A stretch of DNA of 64,000 bases from positions 124,001 to 188,000 of the forward strand of contig CAIVDV010000009.1 in the NCBI GenBank assembly GCA_903904755.1, read 5' to 3'. The DNA is from an uncultured Acidobacteriaceae bacterium. GTDB taxonomy: Bacteria > Acidobacteriota > Terriglobia > Terriglobales > Acidobacteriaceae. Positions 7,937-15,432 of the stretch are shown in pieces. Every line of letters begins with the position of its first letter. Within the stretch, counting starts at the first letter, position 1. Below the pieces are notes generated by a model. The model did no database searches. It saw only the letters and a list, made by a program, of their open reading frames with translations, and had not been told where the DNA came from. The translations under genes were made by a program, and so were the position numbers.

Positions 7937-9226
7937 TCAGCTTGCAAACGCCTTCCCAGCGGCAGCAATCGTCGCTTCGATGTCCTCCGTCGTCAGCGCA
8001 GTGGAAACGAACAGTGCTTCAAACTGGCTGGGCGGCAGCCATATCCCGCTTTCCAGCATCGAGCGGTGGAACAGGCCGAACTGGGCCGTATCCGACAACG
8101 CAGCCTGGTCGTAGTTGGTTACGGGGCCGGGCGTGAAGAACCACGTGCCCATCGAGCCGACAAAGTTGGTCGTCAGCGCAACCCCGGCTTTGGCGGCCTG
8201 CGCCGCGACACCGCCGAAGAGGGCCTGGCCAGTGGCCGCGAGCTGGGCATAAATCTGCGCCTCGTTTTGACGCAGGTAGCTCACCGTAGCAAGACCCGCA
8301 GCCATCGCAAGGGGATTTCCCGAGAGCGTTCCAGCCTGGTAAACCGGGCCCAGGGGAGCCAGCAAATCCATGAACTGGCGCTTGCCGCCAAAGGCTCCGC
8401 ACGGCAGGCCCCCACCGATAATCTTGCCAAGGGTAATCAGGTCCGGGTCGATGCCGTAATACTGTGTTGCCCCGCCCAGCGAAACCCGGAAGCCGGTCAT
8501 CACCTCATCCATGATCAGCAGCGCACCGTGCTCGCTCGTCAGCTTGCGCAGGCCCTCCAGGTAGCCGGGCAAGGGCGCAATGCAGCCGGCGTTGCCAACA
8601 ACAGGCTCCAGGATAATCGCGGCAATCTCATTGGGGTGTGCGGCAAAGGCGGCTTCCACCGCGGCAAGGTCGTTGTAGGGCAGGGCCAGCGTCAGCGCGG
8701 CAATCTCCTCAGGGACGCCGGCCGAGCCGGGAATACCCAGGGTCGCGATGCCGGAGCCCGCCTTCACGAGCAGCCCGTCAGCATGACCGTGGTAGCAGCC
8801 TTCAAACTTCAGAATCAGCTTCCGATTGGTCGCGGCGCGGGCCACCCGGATGGCCGACATCGTGGCCTCTGTGCCGGAGCTGACAAAGCGCAGCTTGTCG
8901 ATTGCCGGGTAGCAGGCGATAACCTGCTCGGCAAGGTCGCCCTCAGCCGCCGTGGATGCGCCAAAGCTGGCAGAGTTCCGTGCGGCGCGCTCGATTGCTT
9001 CAACAACGGGCGGGAAGCAGTGCCCCAGAATCATCGGGCCCCACGAGCCGAAGTAATCGATGTACCGGTTGCCGTCAGCATCGGTCAGGTAGGCGCCGCT
9101 GGCGCTCGCGATGAAGGGTGGCTGGCCGCCAACCGAACGGAAGGCACGGACGGGCGAGTTGACACCCCCGGGGAAAAATTGTTCGGCGCGCTGCTGAAGA
9201 CGAAGGGATTCGGTGTGCCCGCTCAT
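7937..9226 (-). CDS. hemL: Glutamate-1-semialdehyde 2,1-aminomutase
   Basis: 429 residues from ATG 9226, the normal length. Converts glutamate-1-semialdehyde to 5-aminolevulinate in the C5 route to haem. Class-III aminotransferase hallmarks: [64 protein letters not shown], and the PLP-lysine motif [16 protein letters not shown]. The frame extends about 84 residues upstream without homology; GAGGAG 12 bases before ATG 9226 and the family start support this start. TATACT lies about 40 bases upstream as a possible -10 element. Confidence 0.98.
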   Translation of the reverse strand: MSGHTESLRLQQRAEQFFPGGVNSPVRAFRSVGGQPPFIASASGAYLTDADGNRYIDYFGSWGPMILGHCFPPVVEAIERAARNSASFGASTAAEGDLAEQVIACYPAIDKLRFVSSGTEATMSAIRVARAATNRKLILKFEGCYHGHADGLLVKAGSGIATLGIPGSAGVPEEIAALTLALPYNDLAAVEAAFAAHPNEIAAIILEPVVGNAGCIAPLPGYLEGLRKLTSEHGALLIMDEVMTGFRVSLGGATQYYGIDPDLITLGKIIGGGLPCGAFGGKRQFMDLLAPLGPVYQAGTLSGNPLAMAAGLATVSYLRQNEAQIYAQLAATGQALFGGVAAQAAKAGVALTTNFVGSMGTWFFTPGPVTNYDQAALSDTAQFGLFHRSMLESGIWLPPSQFEALFVSTALTTEDIEATIAAAGKAFAS

Positions 9227-9345
9227 GGTCTGATGATCTCCTCTGTCGAGTATATGAGGGCAGCAAGAGAGTTTTGTGCGTGCGGTCACTCCGGGTTGTG
9301 CATCGAGAGCCGGGGCTGGGGAATCCGATAGAGGCGAGAGGGACG

Positions 9346-9789
9346 ATGGATTTGCGAACAGAGGTCGGTGGGCGGCTGGTGGTGGTCTTTGACGGCCAAT
9401 GCGGGCTGTGCGACCAGGTGGTGCGCTGGCTGCTGAAGCGCGACCGCGCAGACCGTATGCGCTTTGCCCCGCGGACACACCCGGCTCTGCGGGAACTGCT
9501 CGCGCTGCAGGGCGTGGAATCCATGCCTGAGACTGTTCTGGTGATTGCGGGCGCAGGAACCGATGGGGAGCGCGTACTGCAGCGCAGCGATGCCGTGCTG
9601 CGCTGCCTCAAGGAACTGGGCGGCGTGTGGGGCGTCGCGGCAACGCTGGGGGCCGGCATTCCACGCGCATTGCGCGATGGAGCCTACCGCGTCATCGCCC
9701 GGAACCGCTACCGGGTATGGGGGCGGCTCGCAGAATGCCGGATTCCGGATGCCGCCCAGAGGGGACATTTCCTGCAAAACCTGCCCTGA
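9346..9789 (+). CDS. DCC1-like thiol-disulfide oxidoreductase (DUF393)
   Basis: 147 residues from ATG 9346, preceded by GAGAGGGA. The family motif D-x-x-C-x-x-C is seen as FDGQCGLC (Asp16, Cys19, Cys22), near the N-terminus as expected. Also visible are the later ETVLVI strand, [13 protein letters not shown], and [13 protein letters not shown], which correspond to the conserved 'ia.nR' block of DUF393. Thioredoxin-like fold with a redox CXXC; physiological substrate not known. Divergent from hemL, with about 120 bases between the starts. Confidence 0.88.
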   Translation: MDLRTEVGGRLVVVFDGQCGLCDQVVRWLLKRDRADRMRFAPRTHPALRELLALQGVESMPETVLVIAGAGTDGERVLQRSDAVLRCLKELGGVWGVAATLGAGIPRALRDGAYRVIARNRYRVWGRLAECRIPDAAQRGHFLQNLP

Positions 9790-9881
9790 AACCGGAGCAG
9801 CCGGGAGTTGCTGCCCTGTTAAAATCAAGTGTTCCAGCCTTACAACATTTGGGACAAATCTGGCACATTTGAAGGCACACC

Positions 9882-10997
9882 TTGGCGAAGACAGCAGCAA
9901 AGAGCGCACCGGCAGCATCCCCTGAGGCCCCACCGAAAAAGACAGCAAACCGCGTCGTGACCTACGCGGACAGCGGCGTGGACATCTCCGCCGGCGACCG
10001 CGCAAAGGACCGCATCAAGTACCTGGCCAAGCGGACCTTTACGCGGAGCGTGCTCGGTGGGATTGGCGGTTTTGGCGCGCTCTTCCAGTTGGACCTGAAG
10101 AAGTGGGCGGAGCCAATTCTCGTCAGCTCGGCCGATGGTGTCGGAACCAAGCTGAAGCTCGCCTTTGAGCTGGGCATCCACAACACCGTGGGTGCTGACC
10201 TCGTGAACCACTGCGTCAACGACATTGCCGTGCAGGGCGCCACACCCCTGTTTTTCCTCGATTACCTCGCCACCGGCAAGCTCGACCCCGCCGTCACCGA
10301 GCAGATTGTGGAAGGGCTGGCGGATGCCTGCCGCGCCAACGGCTGCGCGCTCATTGGCGGCGAAACAGCACAGATGCCCGGCTTCTACGGCGACGGCGAG
10401 TACGACCTGGCCGGATTCATTGTCGGCGCGGTCGACAAGAGCAAGCTGATTACAGGCGCAACAATTGAGCCCGGAGACATCCTGCTCGGGCTGCCCTCCA
10501 CCGGGCTGCACACAAACGGATACTCCCTGGCACGGAAGCTGTTCTTTGAGGTGGCCGGATACAAGGCATCCAGCTATGTTGGCGCCATTGGCGACAAGGC
10601 CGGAGCAGCCCTGATGCGCACCCACCGCAGCTACCTCAGCGTGATGCAAAAGCTCACCAATGCCGGCCTCGCAGCGGGCATGGCGCACATAACCGGAGGC
10701 GGAATCACCGAAAATCTCCCGCGCATCCTGCCCAAGGGCACAGCCGCGCAGGTCGAGCTGGGTTCCTGGCCGGTCCTGCCGATTTTTGAGCATATCCGGG
10801 AGCTGGGCCAGGTGCCGCAGGACGAAATGATGCGCACCTTCAACATGGGCGTGGGCCTCATCGTGGTCGTCAAGGCAGACAAGTTCCCCAAAGCCAAGGC
10901 CCTGCTGAACCGCGCCGAAGAGAAATTCCACGTTATCGGCCGAATCGTGAAGGCGGACAAAAACGACAAAACCGGCCCCCGAGTGCACTACGTATGA
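9882..10997 (+). CDS. purM: Phosphoribosylformylglycinamidine cyclo-ligase (AIR synthetase)
   Basis: 371 residues; closes the imidazole ring in step five of purine synthesis. Motifs: TYADSGVDISAGDRA, VSSADGVGTKLKLAF, VNHCVNDIAVQGATPLFFLDY, CALIGGETAQMPGFY, HITGGGITENLPR, and TFNMGVGLIVVV. The start is TTG at 9882 with GAAGG six bases before it; the 25 residues before the family core are Lys/Ala-rich. Its stop overlaps the ATG of purN (ATGA), so the two are translationally coupled. Confidence 0.97.
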   Translation: MAKTAAKSAPAASPEAPPKKTANRVVTYADSGVDISAGDRAKDRIKYLAKRTFTRSVLGGIGGFGALFQLDLKKWAEPILVSSADGVGTKLKLAFELGIHNTVGADLVNHCVNDIAVQGATPLFFLDYLATGKLDPAVTEQIVEGLADACRANGCALIGGETAQMPGFYGDGEYDLAGFIVGAVDKSKLITGATIEPGDILLGLPSTGLHTNGYSLARKLFFEVAGYKASSYVGAIGDKAGAALMRTHRSYLSVMQKLTNAGLAAGMAHITGGGITENLPRILPKGTAAQVELGSWPVLPIFEHIRELGQVPQDEMMRTFNMGVGLIVVVKADKFPKAKALLNRAEEKFHVIGRIVKADKNDKTGPRVHYV

Positions 10998-11608
10998 GCC
11001 GTCGAACGACACGGCTGGGGATACTACTGAGCGGCCGGGGATCGAACTTTGCCGCAATAGCGCGTGCGATTGCCGAGGGGCGACTCACCGGCTGCGAAAT
11101 TGCCGTAGTCATCAGCAATGTCGCGGACGCCGGCGGGCTCGACCTGGCCCGGCAACTGGGCCTGCCCACAGCGGTCTTCGTCTCCAAAGGCCGCAACCGC
11201 GCCGAGCACGACGCCGATGTGACCGCCTGCCTCAGGGCGCACGGCGTAGATCTCGTGTGTCTGGCTGGGTATATGCGGCTCCTGTCGCCGGAGTTTGTAG
11301 CGGCATTCCCTGAGCGAATCCTGAATATCCACCCTTCCCTGCTGCCCGCCTTTCCGGGCCTGGATGCGCAGGGCCAGGCATTGGAGTATGGCGCAAAGGT
11401 CGCCGGATGCACCGTCCACTTCGTCGATGAGCACCTCGACCATGGGGTAATCATTCTCCAGAAGGTCGTGCCCGTGCTGGATTCCGACAACGCCCACACG
11501 CTCGCCGAGCGAATCCTGGCCGAAGAGCACCAGGCCTACGCCGAGGCAATCGGGCGCGTGGTCAGCGGGCGCTACCGGGTTGTTGGCCGCCGATTCGTCG
11601 CGGCCTGA
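10994..11608 (+). CDS. purN: Phosphoribosylglycinamide formyltransferase (GART)
   Basis: 204 residues, slightly longer than E. coli PurN. Transfers formyl from 10-formyl-THF to GAR. Visible motifs: LLSGRGSNFAAI, a central FVSKGRNRAEHD, LAGYMRLLSPEFV, RILNIHPSLLPAFPG (catalytic Asn-His), and GCTVHFVDEHLDHGVIILQ with the active-site Asp. The 10-formyl-THF it needs ultimately comes from folate one-carbon units handled by FolD, encoded at 22 kb. Start overlaps the purM stop by four bases. Confidence 0.97.
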   Translation: MSRRTTRLGILLSGRGSNFAAIARAIAEGRLTGCEIAVVISNVADAGGLDLARQLGLPTAVFVSKGRNRAEHDADVTACLRAHGVDLVCLAGYMRLLSPEFVAAFPERILNIHPSLLPAFPGLDAQGQALEYGAKVAGCTVHFVDEHLDHGVIILQKVVPVLDSDNAHTLAERILAEEHQAYAEAIGRVVSGRYRVVGRRFVAA

Positions 11609-11616
11609 TCGGCAGT

Positions 11617-11645
11617 TTGCCCGCAGCGGTGTCTCCCGCTATAAA
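11617..11645 (+). promoter_or_regulatory. Sigma-70-like promoter before the flavin monooxygenase gene
   Basis: TTGCCC (11617-11622), a 17-base spacer, then TATAAA (11640-11645). The predicted transcript start falls about four bases before the ATG at 11657. No Shine-Dalgarno sequence is visible, so the message would be nearly leaderless. Confidence 0.6.
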
Positions 11646-11656
11646 ATCTGACTTCT

Positions 11657-12925
11657 ATGCACACAACCGGGAAAAAAGTGCTGATTTGCGGCGGGGGAAT
11701 TGGCGGGCTCACAACCGCCCTGAGCCTGGCGCGCTTGGGTGTCAACGTCGAGGTATTCGAGTCCGCCGAAGAGGTCCGCGCGCTCGGGGTGGGCATTAAC
11801 CTGCTGCCCCACGCAGTGCGTGTCCTGATGAACCTGGGCCTGGGCGACGCGCTGGAAGCTGCCGGGGTTCGCACAGCCGAGCTGGCCTATTACACCAGGC
11901 ACGGAAAACTCATCTGGAGCGAGCCGCGCGGTACAGACGCCGGCTACCGATGGCCGCAGTACTCCATCCACCGGGGCCAGTTGCTGGAACTGCTCTGGAA
12001 GGCTGCGCAAGAGACTCTGGGGGATGCGGTGCTACATACCGGCCACCACCTGGCGGAGTTTGCCGAAGCGGATGGTCGCGTACGCGCCCGCTTCGTGAAC
12101 CGCCGCACGGCTCAGACATCGGGCCAGTACGAAGGCGACCTGCTCGTAGGCTCTGACGGAATCCACTCCGTCGTGCGCAAGCACTATTACCCGGACGAGG
12201 GCGAACCAAAATGCAGCGGACGGCTGCTGTGGCGTGCAGTGTCGGTCGCCCCCGCATACTTGACCGGGCGCACAATGATCATGGCCGGCAACGCGGATGT
12301 GAAATTTGTGGCGTACCCGATTGGCAAGGTGCAGCCGGATGGCCGCTGCCTCGTCAACTGGATCGCCGAGCTGAACCTGGGCGCGCAGGCTGAGTTGCCG
12401 CGGCGCGACTGGAACCGTAAAGGCGACAAAGCGAGTTTTGCCCCGGCGTTTGCTGGCTGGAACTTTGATTTCCTCAATGTACCGAGACTCATTGCCGGGG
12501 CCTTTGAGGTCTTTGAGTTCCCTATGGTGGACCGAGACCCCGTGCCGCAGTGGTCCTTTGGCCGGGTAACCCTCCTCGGCGATGCGGCGCACCCCATGTA
12601 TCCAATTGGGTCGAATGGCGCGAGCCAGGCTATCTTGGACGCCGAAGCGCTGGCCGATGCTCTGGCGGCTGGCGGCGACGACCTGCAGGCACTCAGGAAC
12701 TATGAGACCGCGCGGCTCGCGGCGACAGCGGCAATTGTCGAAAGCAATCGCCGCCTGGGGCCGGAAGTCGTAATGCAAATCGTGGAAGAGCGCGCCCCAA
12801 ATGGCTTTGCCAGGCTGCAGGATGTCATCAGTTGGGAGGAGCTGGAGGTCATTGCGCTCACCTACAAACGAACCGCAGGCTTCGAGCGGGAAGCTCTCAA
12901 CGCGCGCACGGGGCAAAAAGCATGA
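11657..12925 (+). CDS. FAD-dependent monooxygenase, PhzS-like aromatic hydroxylase
   Basis: 422 residues. Group A flavin monooxygenase with the GxGxxG dinucleotide motif in CGGGIGGLTTAL, the DG motif in VGSDGIHSVVRKHYYPDE, and the GD motif in LLGDAAHPMYPIGSNGASQ. Blocks such as ALGVGINLLPHAV, WSEPRG, YSIHRGQL and FPMVDRDP closely follow the pattern I recall for Pseudomonas PhzS (5-methylphenazine-1-carboxylate 1-monooxygenase) and 3-hydroxybenzoate 6-hydroxylase-like enzymes. So it probably hydroxylates or decarboxylates an aromatic acid using NAD(P)H and O2. The true substrate is unknown; no phenazine genes are present. The last four bases overlap the DUF3237 gene. Confidence 0.88.
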   Translation: MHTTGKKVLICGGGIGGLTTALSLARLGVNVEVFESAEEVRALGVGINLLPHAVRVLMNLGLGDALEAAGVRTAELAYYTRHGKLIWSEPRGTDAGYRWPQYSIHRGQLLELLWKAAQETLGDAVLHTGHHLAEFAEADGRVRARFVNRRTAQTSGQYEGDLLVGSDGIHSVVRKHYYPDEGEPKCSGRLLWRAVSVAPAYLTGRTMIMAGNADVKFVAYPIGKVQPDGRCLVNWIAELNLGAQAELPRRDWNRKGDKASFAPAFAGWNFDFLNVPRLIAGAFEVFEFPMVDRDPVPQWSFGRVTLLGDAAHPMYPIGSNGASQAILDAEALADALAAGGDDLQALRNYETARLAATAAIVESNRRLGPEVVMQIVEERAPNGFARLQDVISWEELEVIALTYKRTAGFEREALNARTGQKA

Positions 12926-13377
12926 CCCCCGATCTGAAATTTGTTTGCCAAGCTCGGTTCGAAGTGACGGCTCCCGTGGAAATCGGGCGCACGGCCGACG
13001 GCATATACCGGATGATTCCGATTACCGGCGGTACCGTGACCGGGCCCGGAATTGCCGGCGTCGTACTGCCCGGCGGCGCAGACTGGCAGCGCGTCCGTCC
13101 CGACGGCACCGCGGAAATCGAGGCGCGGTACGTAATTCGCACCGAGGATGGGGCGACGATTTCCGCGCTCAACAAGGGATTGCGCGGCGGCCCCGCAGAG
13201 GTCATGCGTCGGCTCGCGGCCGGCGAGCCCGTCAACCCGGCAGAGTACTACTTCCGCACGGCGCCCCAGTTCCAGACCGGGGACGAGCGGTATGCCTGGC
13301 TCACCCAGCGGCTCTTTCTCGGCGTGGGCGAACGCGGGCCGGGGCACGTGCTCATCCGCTTCTGGGCCGTGGAGTAA
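12922..13377 (+). CDS. DUF3237 domain protein
   Basis: 151 residues. The pattern matches DUF3237: LKFVCQARFEV at the start, then GRTADGIYRMIPITGGTV, VVLPGGADWQRVRPDGTAEIEARYVIRTEDGATI, and at the end RLFLGVGERGPGHVLIRFW. Lipocalin/allene-oxide-cyclase-like beta barrels of this family have no firmly assigned function but are often encoded beside aromatic or polyketide oxygenases. The ATGA overlap with the PhzS-like gene implies coupled translation and a shared pathway. Ends shortly before a 358-base gap. Confidence 0.88.
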   Translation: MTPDLKFVCQARFEVTAPVEIGRTADGIYRMIPITGGTVTGPGIAGVVLPGGADWQRVRPDGTAEIEARYVIRTEDGATISALNKGLRGGPAEVMRRLAAGEPVNPAEYYFRTAPQFQTGDERYAWLTQRLFLGVGERGPGHVLIRFWAVE

Positions 13378-13735
13378 CTCCTTTTCCGGCACACAACGGC
13401 CTGGTGGCAGCAACCCGCCGCAACCTGTCAAGCGCGGCAACCTGCAATAGTTCCCGTAAATAACTGATTATGCACAACTAATCGCCTGCCTTTGCAGTTG
13501 CAGGGAATTATCCGGATGTGCGTACTCTTGGAAGTGGCCAGGAAGACCACGTCCCGGTCGCAACGGAACTCTCTTCAGCCCTCCCCCATGTTGGCGCAAG
13601 CCGGCGGAGTGTTGCGACCGGGGGTGTGTGCTGCGGCGGACACCGTGGTCTCCCTGGCCAGAATCTGAAAGCCGGGGCCGGGCAAGGGCTGAAAACTTGG
13701 GTGGCCCGGCGCTGGCAGAAAAGGCACAACGCGCG
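13378..13735. other. Intergenic stretch, no gene recognised
   Basis: 358 bases between the DUF3237 gene and the small orphan gene. It holds a near-direct repeat of GCAACCTG (13420 and 13437), a relatively A/T-rich patch at 13455-13485 that could hold the promoter of the orphan gene, and otherwise nothing I can support. Open frames here look random in composition. Confidence 0.5.
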
Positions 13736-14014
13736 ATGGCCAATATTCTCTTGAATCTGGAAAAGGGTGTGGTGGTGGCAGCCGAGGACCTGCTGAAACT
13801 CTTCGGCAAGGCCGATACAGTAATCAACGCAGCCCCCGGGGTTGTGGCAGGGCTGGCAACCCTGGCGACGGCGGTCGACCGCCCGCTGGTGGAGCTGAGC
13901 GGTGCAATTGCCAATCCGCTCAACATTGCACTGGATGTGCAGACGGCAATCGACCTCAAAGCGGTCTGGCCGGATGTGAAGACGTTCCTGGGAACCCTCG
14001 GCGTCAAGTTCTGA
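13736..14014 (+). CDS. Small conserved-looking hypothetical protein
   Basis: 92 residues from ATG 13736; the frame is open further upstream but with a composition unlike protein, and AAAGG lies 11 bases before this ATG. The sequence is Ala/Val/Leu-rich with alternating helices: NILLNLEKGVVVAAEDLLKL, then VINAAPGVVAGLATLATAVD, then LDVQTAIDLKAVWPDVKTFL. No cysteine, no clear membrane span and no signal peptide; it may be a helical cytoplasmic protein. I do not recognise a family. A perfect terminator follows 36 bases after the stop, supporting a real transcription unit. Confidence 0.7.
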   Translation: MANILLNLEKGVVVAAEDLLKLFGKADTVINAAPGVVAGLATLATAVDRPLVELSGAIANPLNIALDVQTAIDLKAVWPDVKTFLGTLGVKF

Positions 14015-14049
14015 ACGAACCACGCGCACGAGAACCCGGAGAAACAGAT

Positions 14050-14085
14050 GGGCCGACCCAAAACAGGGTCGGCCCGTTGCTTTTT
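14050..14085 (+). terminator. Rho-independent terminator after the small orphan gene
   Basis: Perfect 10-base stem GGGCCGACCC / GGGTCGGCCC (14050-14059 with 14066-14075), six-base A-rich loop, then GTTGCTTTTT. Confidence 0.92.
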
Positions 14086-14129
14086 GAGATTTGACAAGGG
14101 TGTGTGGTCTTCCTTTCCCTGCCCCTCCC

Positions 14130-15281
14130 CTACGTATTCACTTCCCGCCCTTCCGTCAGCGTCAGCCGCGCAGTCATTTTGCGCTGGCCCCGGTAGAAGG
14201 TCACCGTGATGCTCTCTCCCGGCTGGTGCTTTTCCATCACGGTTGAGATGTCGGATGTGTCCTCAATCTGCTGCCCGTCAATGGAAACAATCAGGTCGCC
14301 CCCCATCACAATCGGCATATTTCCCAGATACGCCTGCTGATTGCCGCCGTGCAGCCCGCCGCGCTCCGCGGCTCCCCCGGGCAAAACCTTCTGCACCAGC
14401 ACGCCCGACACCGCAGGCAGTCCCATCTGCTCCGCCACATCCGGCCCAATTGCGAGCGAAACAATCCCCAGCGATGGCCGACGCACCCGCCCATAGCGCG
14501 TCAGGTCGCCCAGCACCGCCTTCGCCGTGTTGATGGGAATGGCGAAGCCGATGCCGGAGCTCTGCTCCACGCCGCCCGTGGCAATCATCGTGTTGATACC
14601 AATCACTTCGCCTCGCGAGTTCAGCAGCGGCCCGCCGGAGTTGCCCGGATTGATGGCAGCATCGGTCTGGATGGCGTCCTCAATCGGCGCTCCCTCCGAT
14701 CCGCGAATCGAGCGGATGGAGCTGATAATTCCGCGCGTCATCGTCCCGTTGAAACCAAAGGGGTTGCCAATCGCGTAGACCTTTTGGCCCACAACCAGAT
14801 CGCTGGAATCCGCCAGCGTCACCGGCTCCAGATTCGGCGCCTTGATCTGCAGCAAAGCCAGGTCATGCACCCGATCAGAACCCACAATCGTCGCCGTATA
14901 GTCGTGCTTGTCGCTCAGTTTCACCACGATGCGGTTGGCGTCCGCAATGACGTGGAAGTTCGTCAGCACATGTCCGGCCTTGTCCAGGATGAAGCCCGAG
15001 CCCTGCCCCTCTTCCGGCACCTGCCCATAGAAAAAGTTGAACTTCATCGCCTTGGATGTGATGTTCACCACCGAGGGCGCAACGCGCTTGTAGACAGCGA
15101 TGTTGTTCTGCTCTTCGGCGTCATAGTTGGGTGCGGCGTGCGCTTCCGTCAAGGCGAGGGGCGAGCCGTCGCCACGGGCACTGAACAGCCCGGATTTGCC
15201 GAGGCCCACGGGAAGATGCGAAACCAGAAACCAGAAACCACCAACCAGAAGAAGTACCAGAACAAGACGACGCAGGGTCAT
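14130..15281 (-). CDS. HtrA/DegP-type S1C serine protease with PDZ domain
   Basis: 383 residues. An N-terminal hydrophobic segment (residues 6-20) anchors it in the inner membrane or exports it to the periplasm. The trypsin-like domain has the triad His110 (LTNFHVIA), Asp140 (VHDLALL) and Ser215 (NPGNSGGP), with oxyanion-loop features typical of DegS/HtrA. A single PDZ domain follows from about residue 280 (VSGVLVQKVLPGGAAERGGL ... GGDLIVSIDGQ). One PDZ plus a membrane anchor recalls DegS or HhoB-like proteases of envelope quality control. I prefer ATG 15281 because the anchor begins there; ATG 15329 would add 16 residues. Confidence 0.95.
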   Translation of the reverse strand: MTLRRLVLVLLLVGGFWFLVSHLPVGLGKSGLFSARGDGSPLALTEAHAAPNYDAEEQNNIAVYKRVAPSVVNITSKAMKFNFFYGQVPEEGQGSGFILDKAGHVLTNFHVIADANRIVVKLSDKHDYTATIVGSDRVHDLALLQIKAPNLEPVTLADSSDLVVGQKVYAIGNPFGFNGTMTRGIISSIRSIRGSEGAPIEDAIQTDAAINPGNSGGPLLNSRGEVIGINTMIATGGVEQSSGIGFAIPINTAKAVLGDLTRYGRVRRPSLGIVSLAIGPDVAEQMGLPAVSGVLVQKVLPGGAAERGGLHGGNQQAYLGNMPIVMGGDLIVSIDGQQIEDTSDISTVMEKHQPGESITVTFYRGQRKMTARLTLTEGREVNT

Positions 15282-15432
15282 GGGATTTTCAGCGACCTCT
15301 ATCGAGTTTTGGGGCAGCAAAACGCCCATGAATGAAGAGTACGCATGGGCGTGGGAAGCGGTTCAGACGCCTGCGGCTCTGTCTTCTATCTTACTGACTC
15401 TTGCTGGGCGCGGAAGTTGCGCGAGATTGCGC

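Noticed and set aside
13518-13754. 78-residue frame in the 13.4-13.7 kb gap
   Set aside because: No ribosome site, non-protein-like composition, and it overlaps the better supported gene at 13736.
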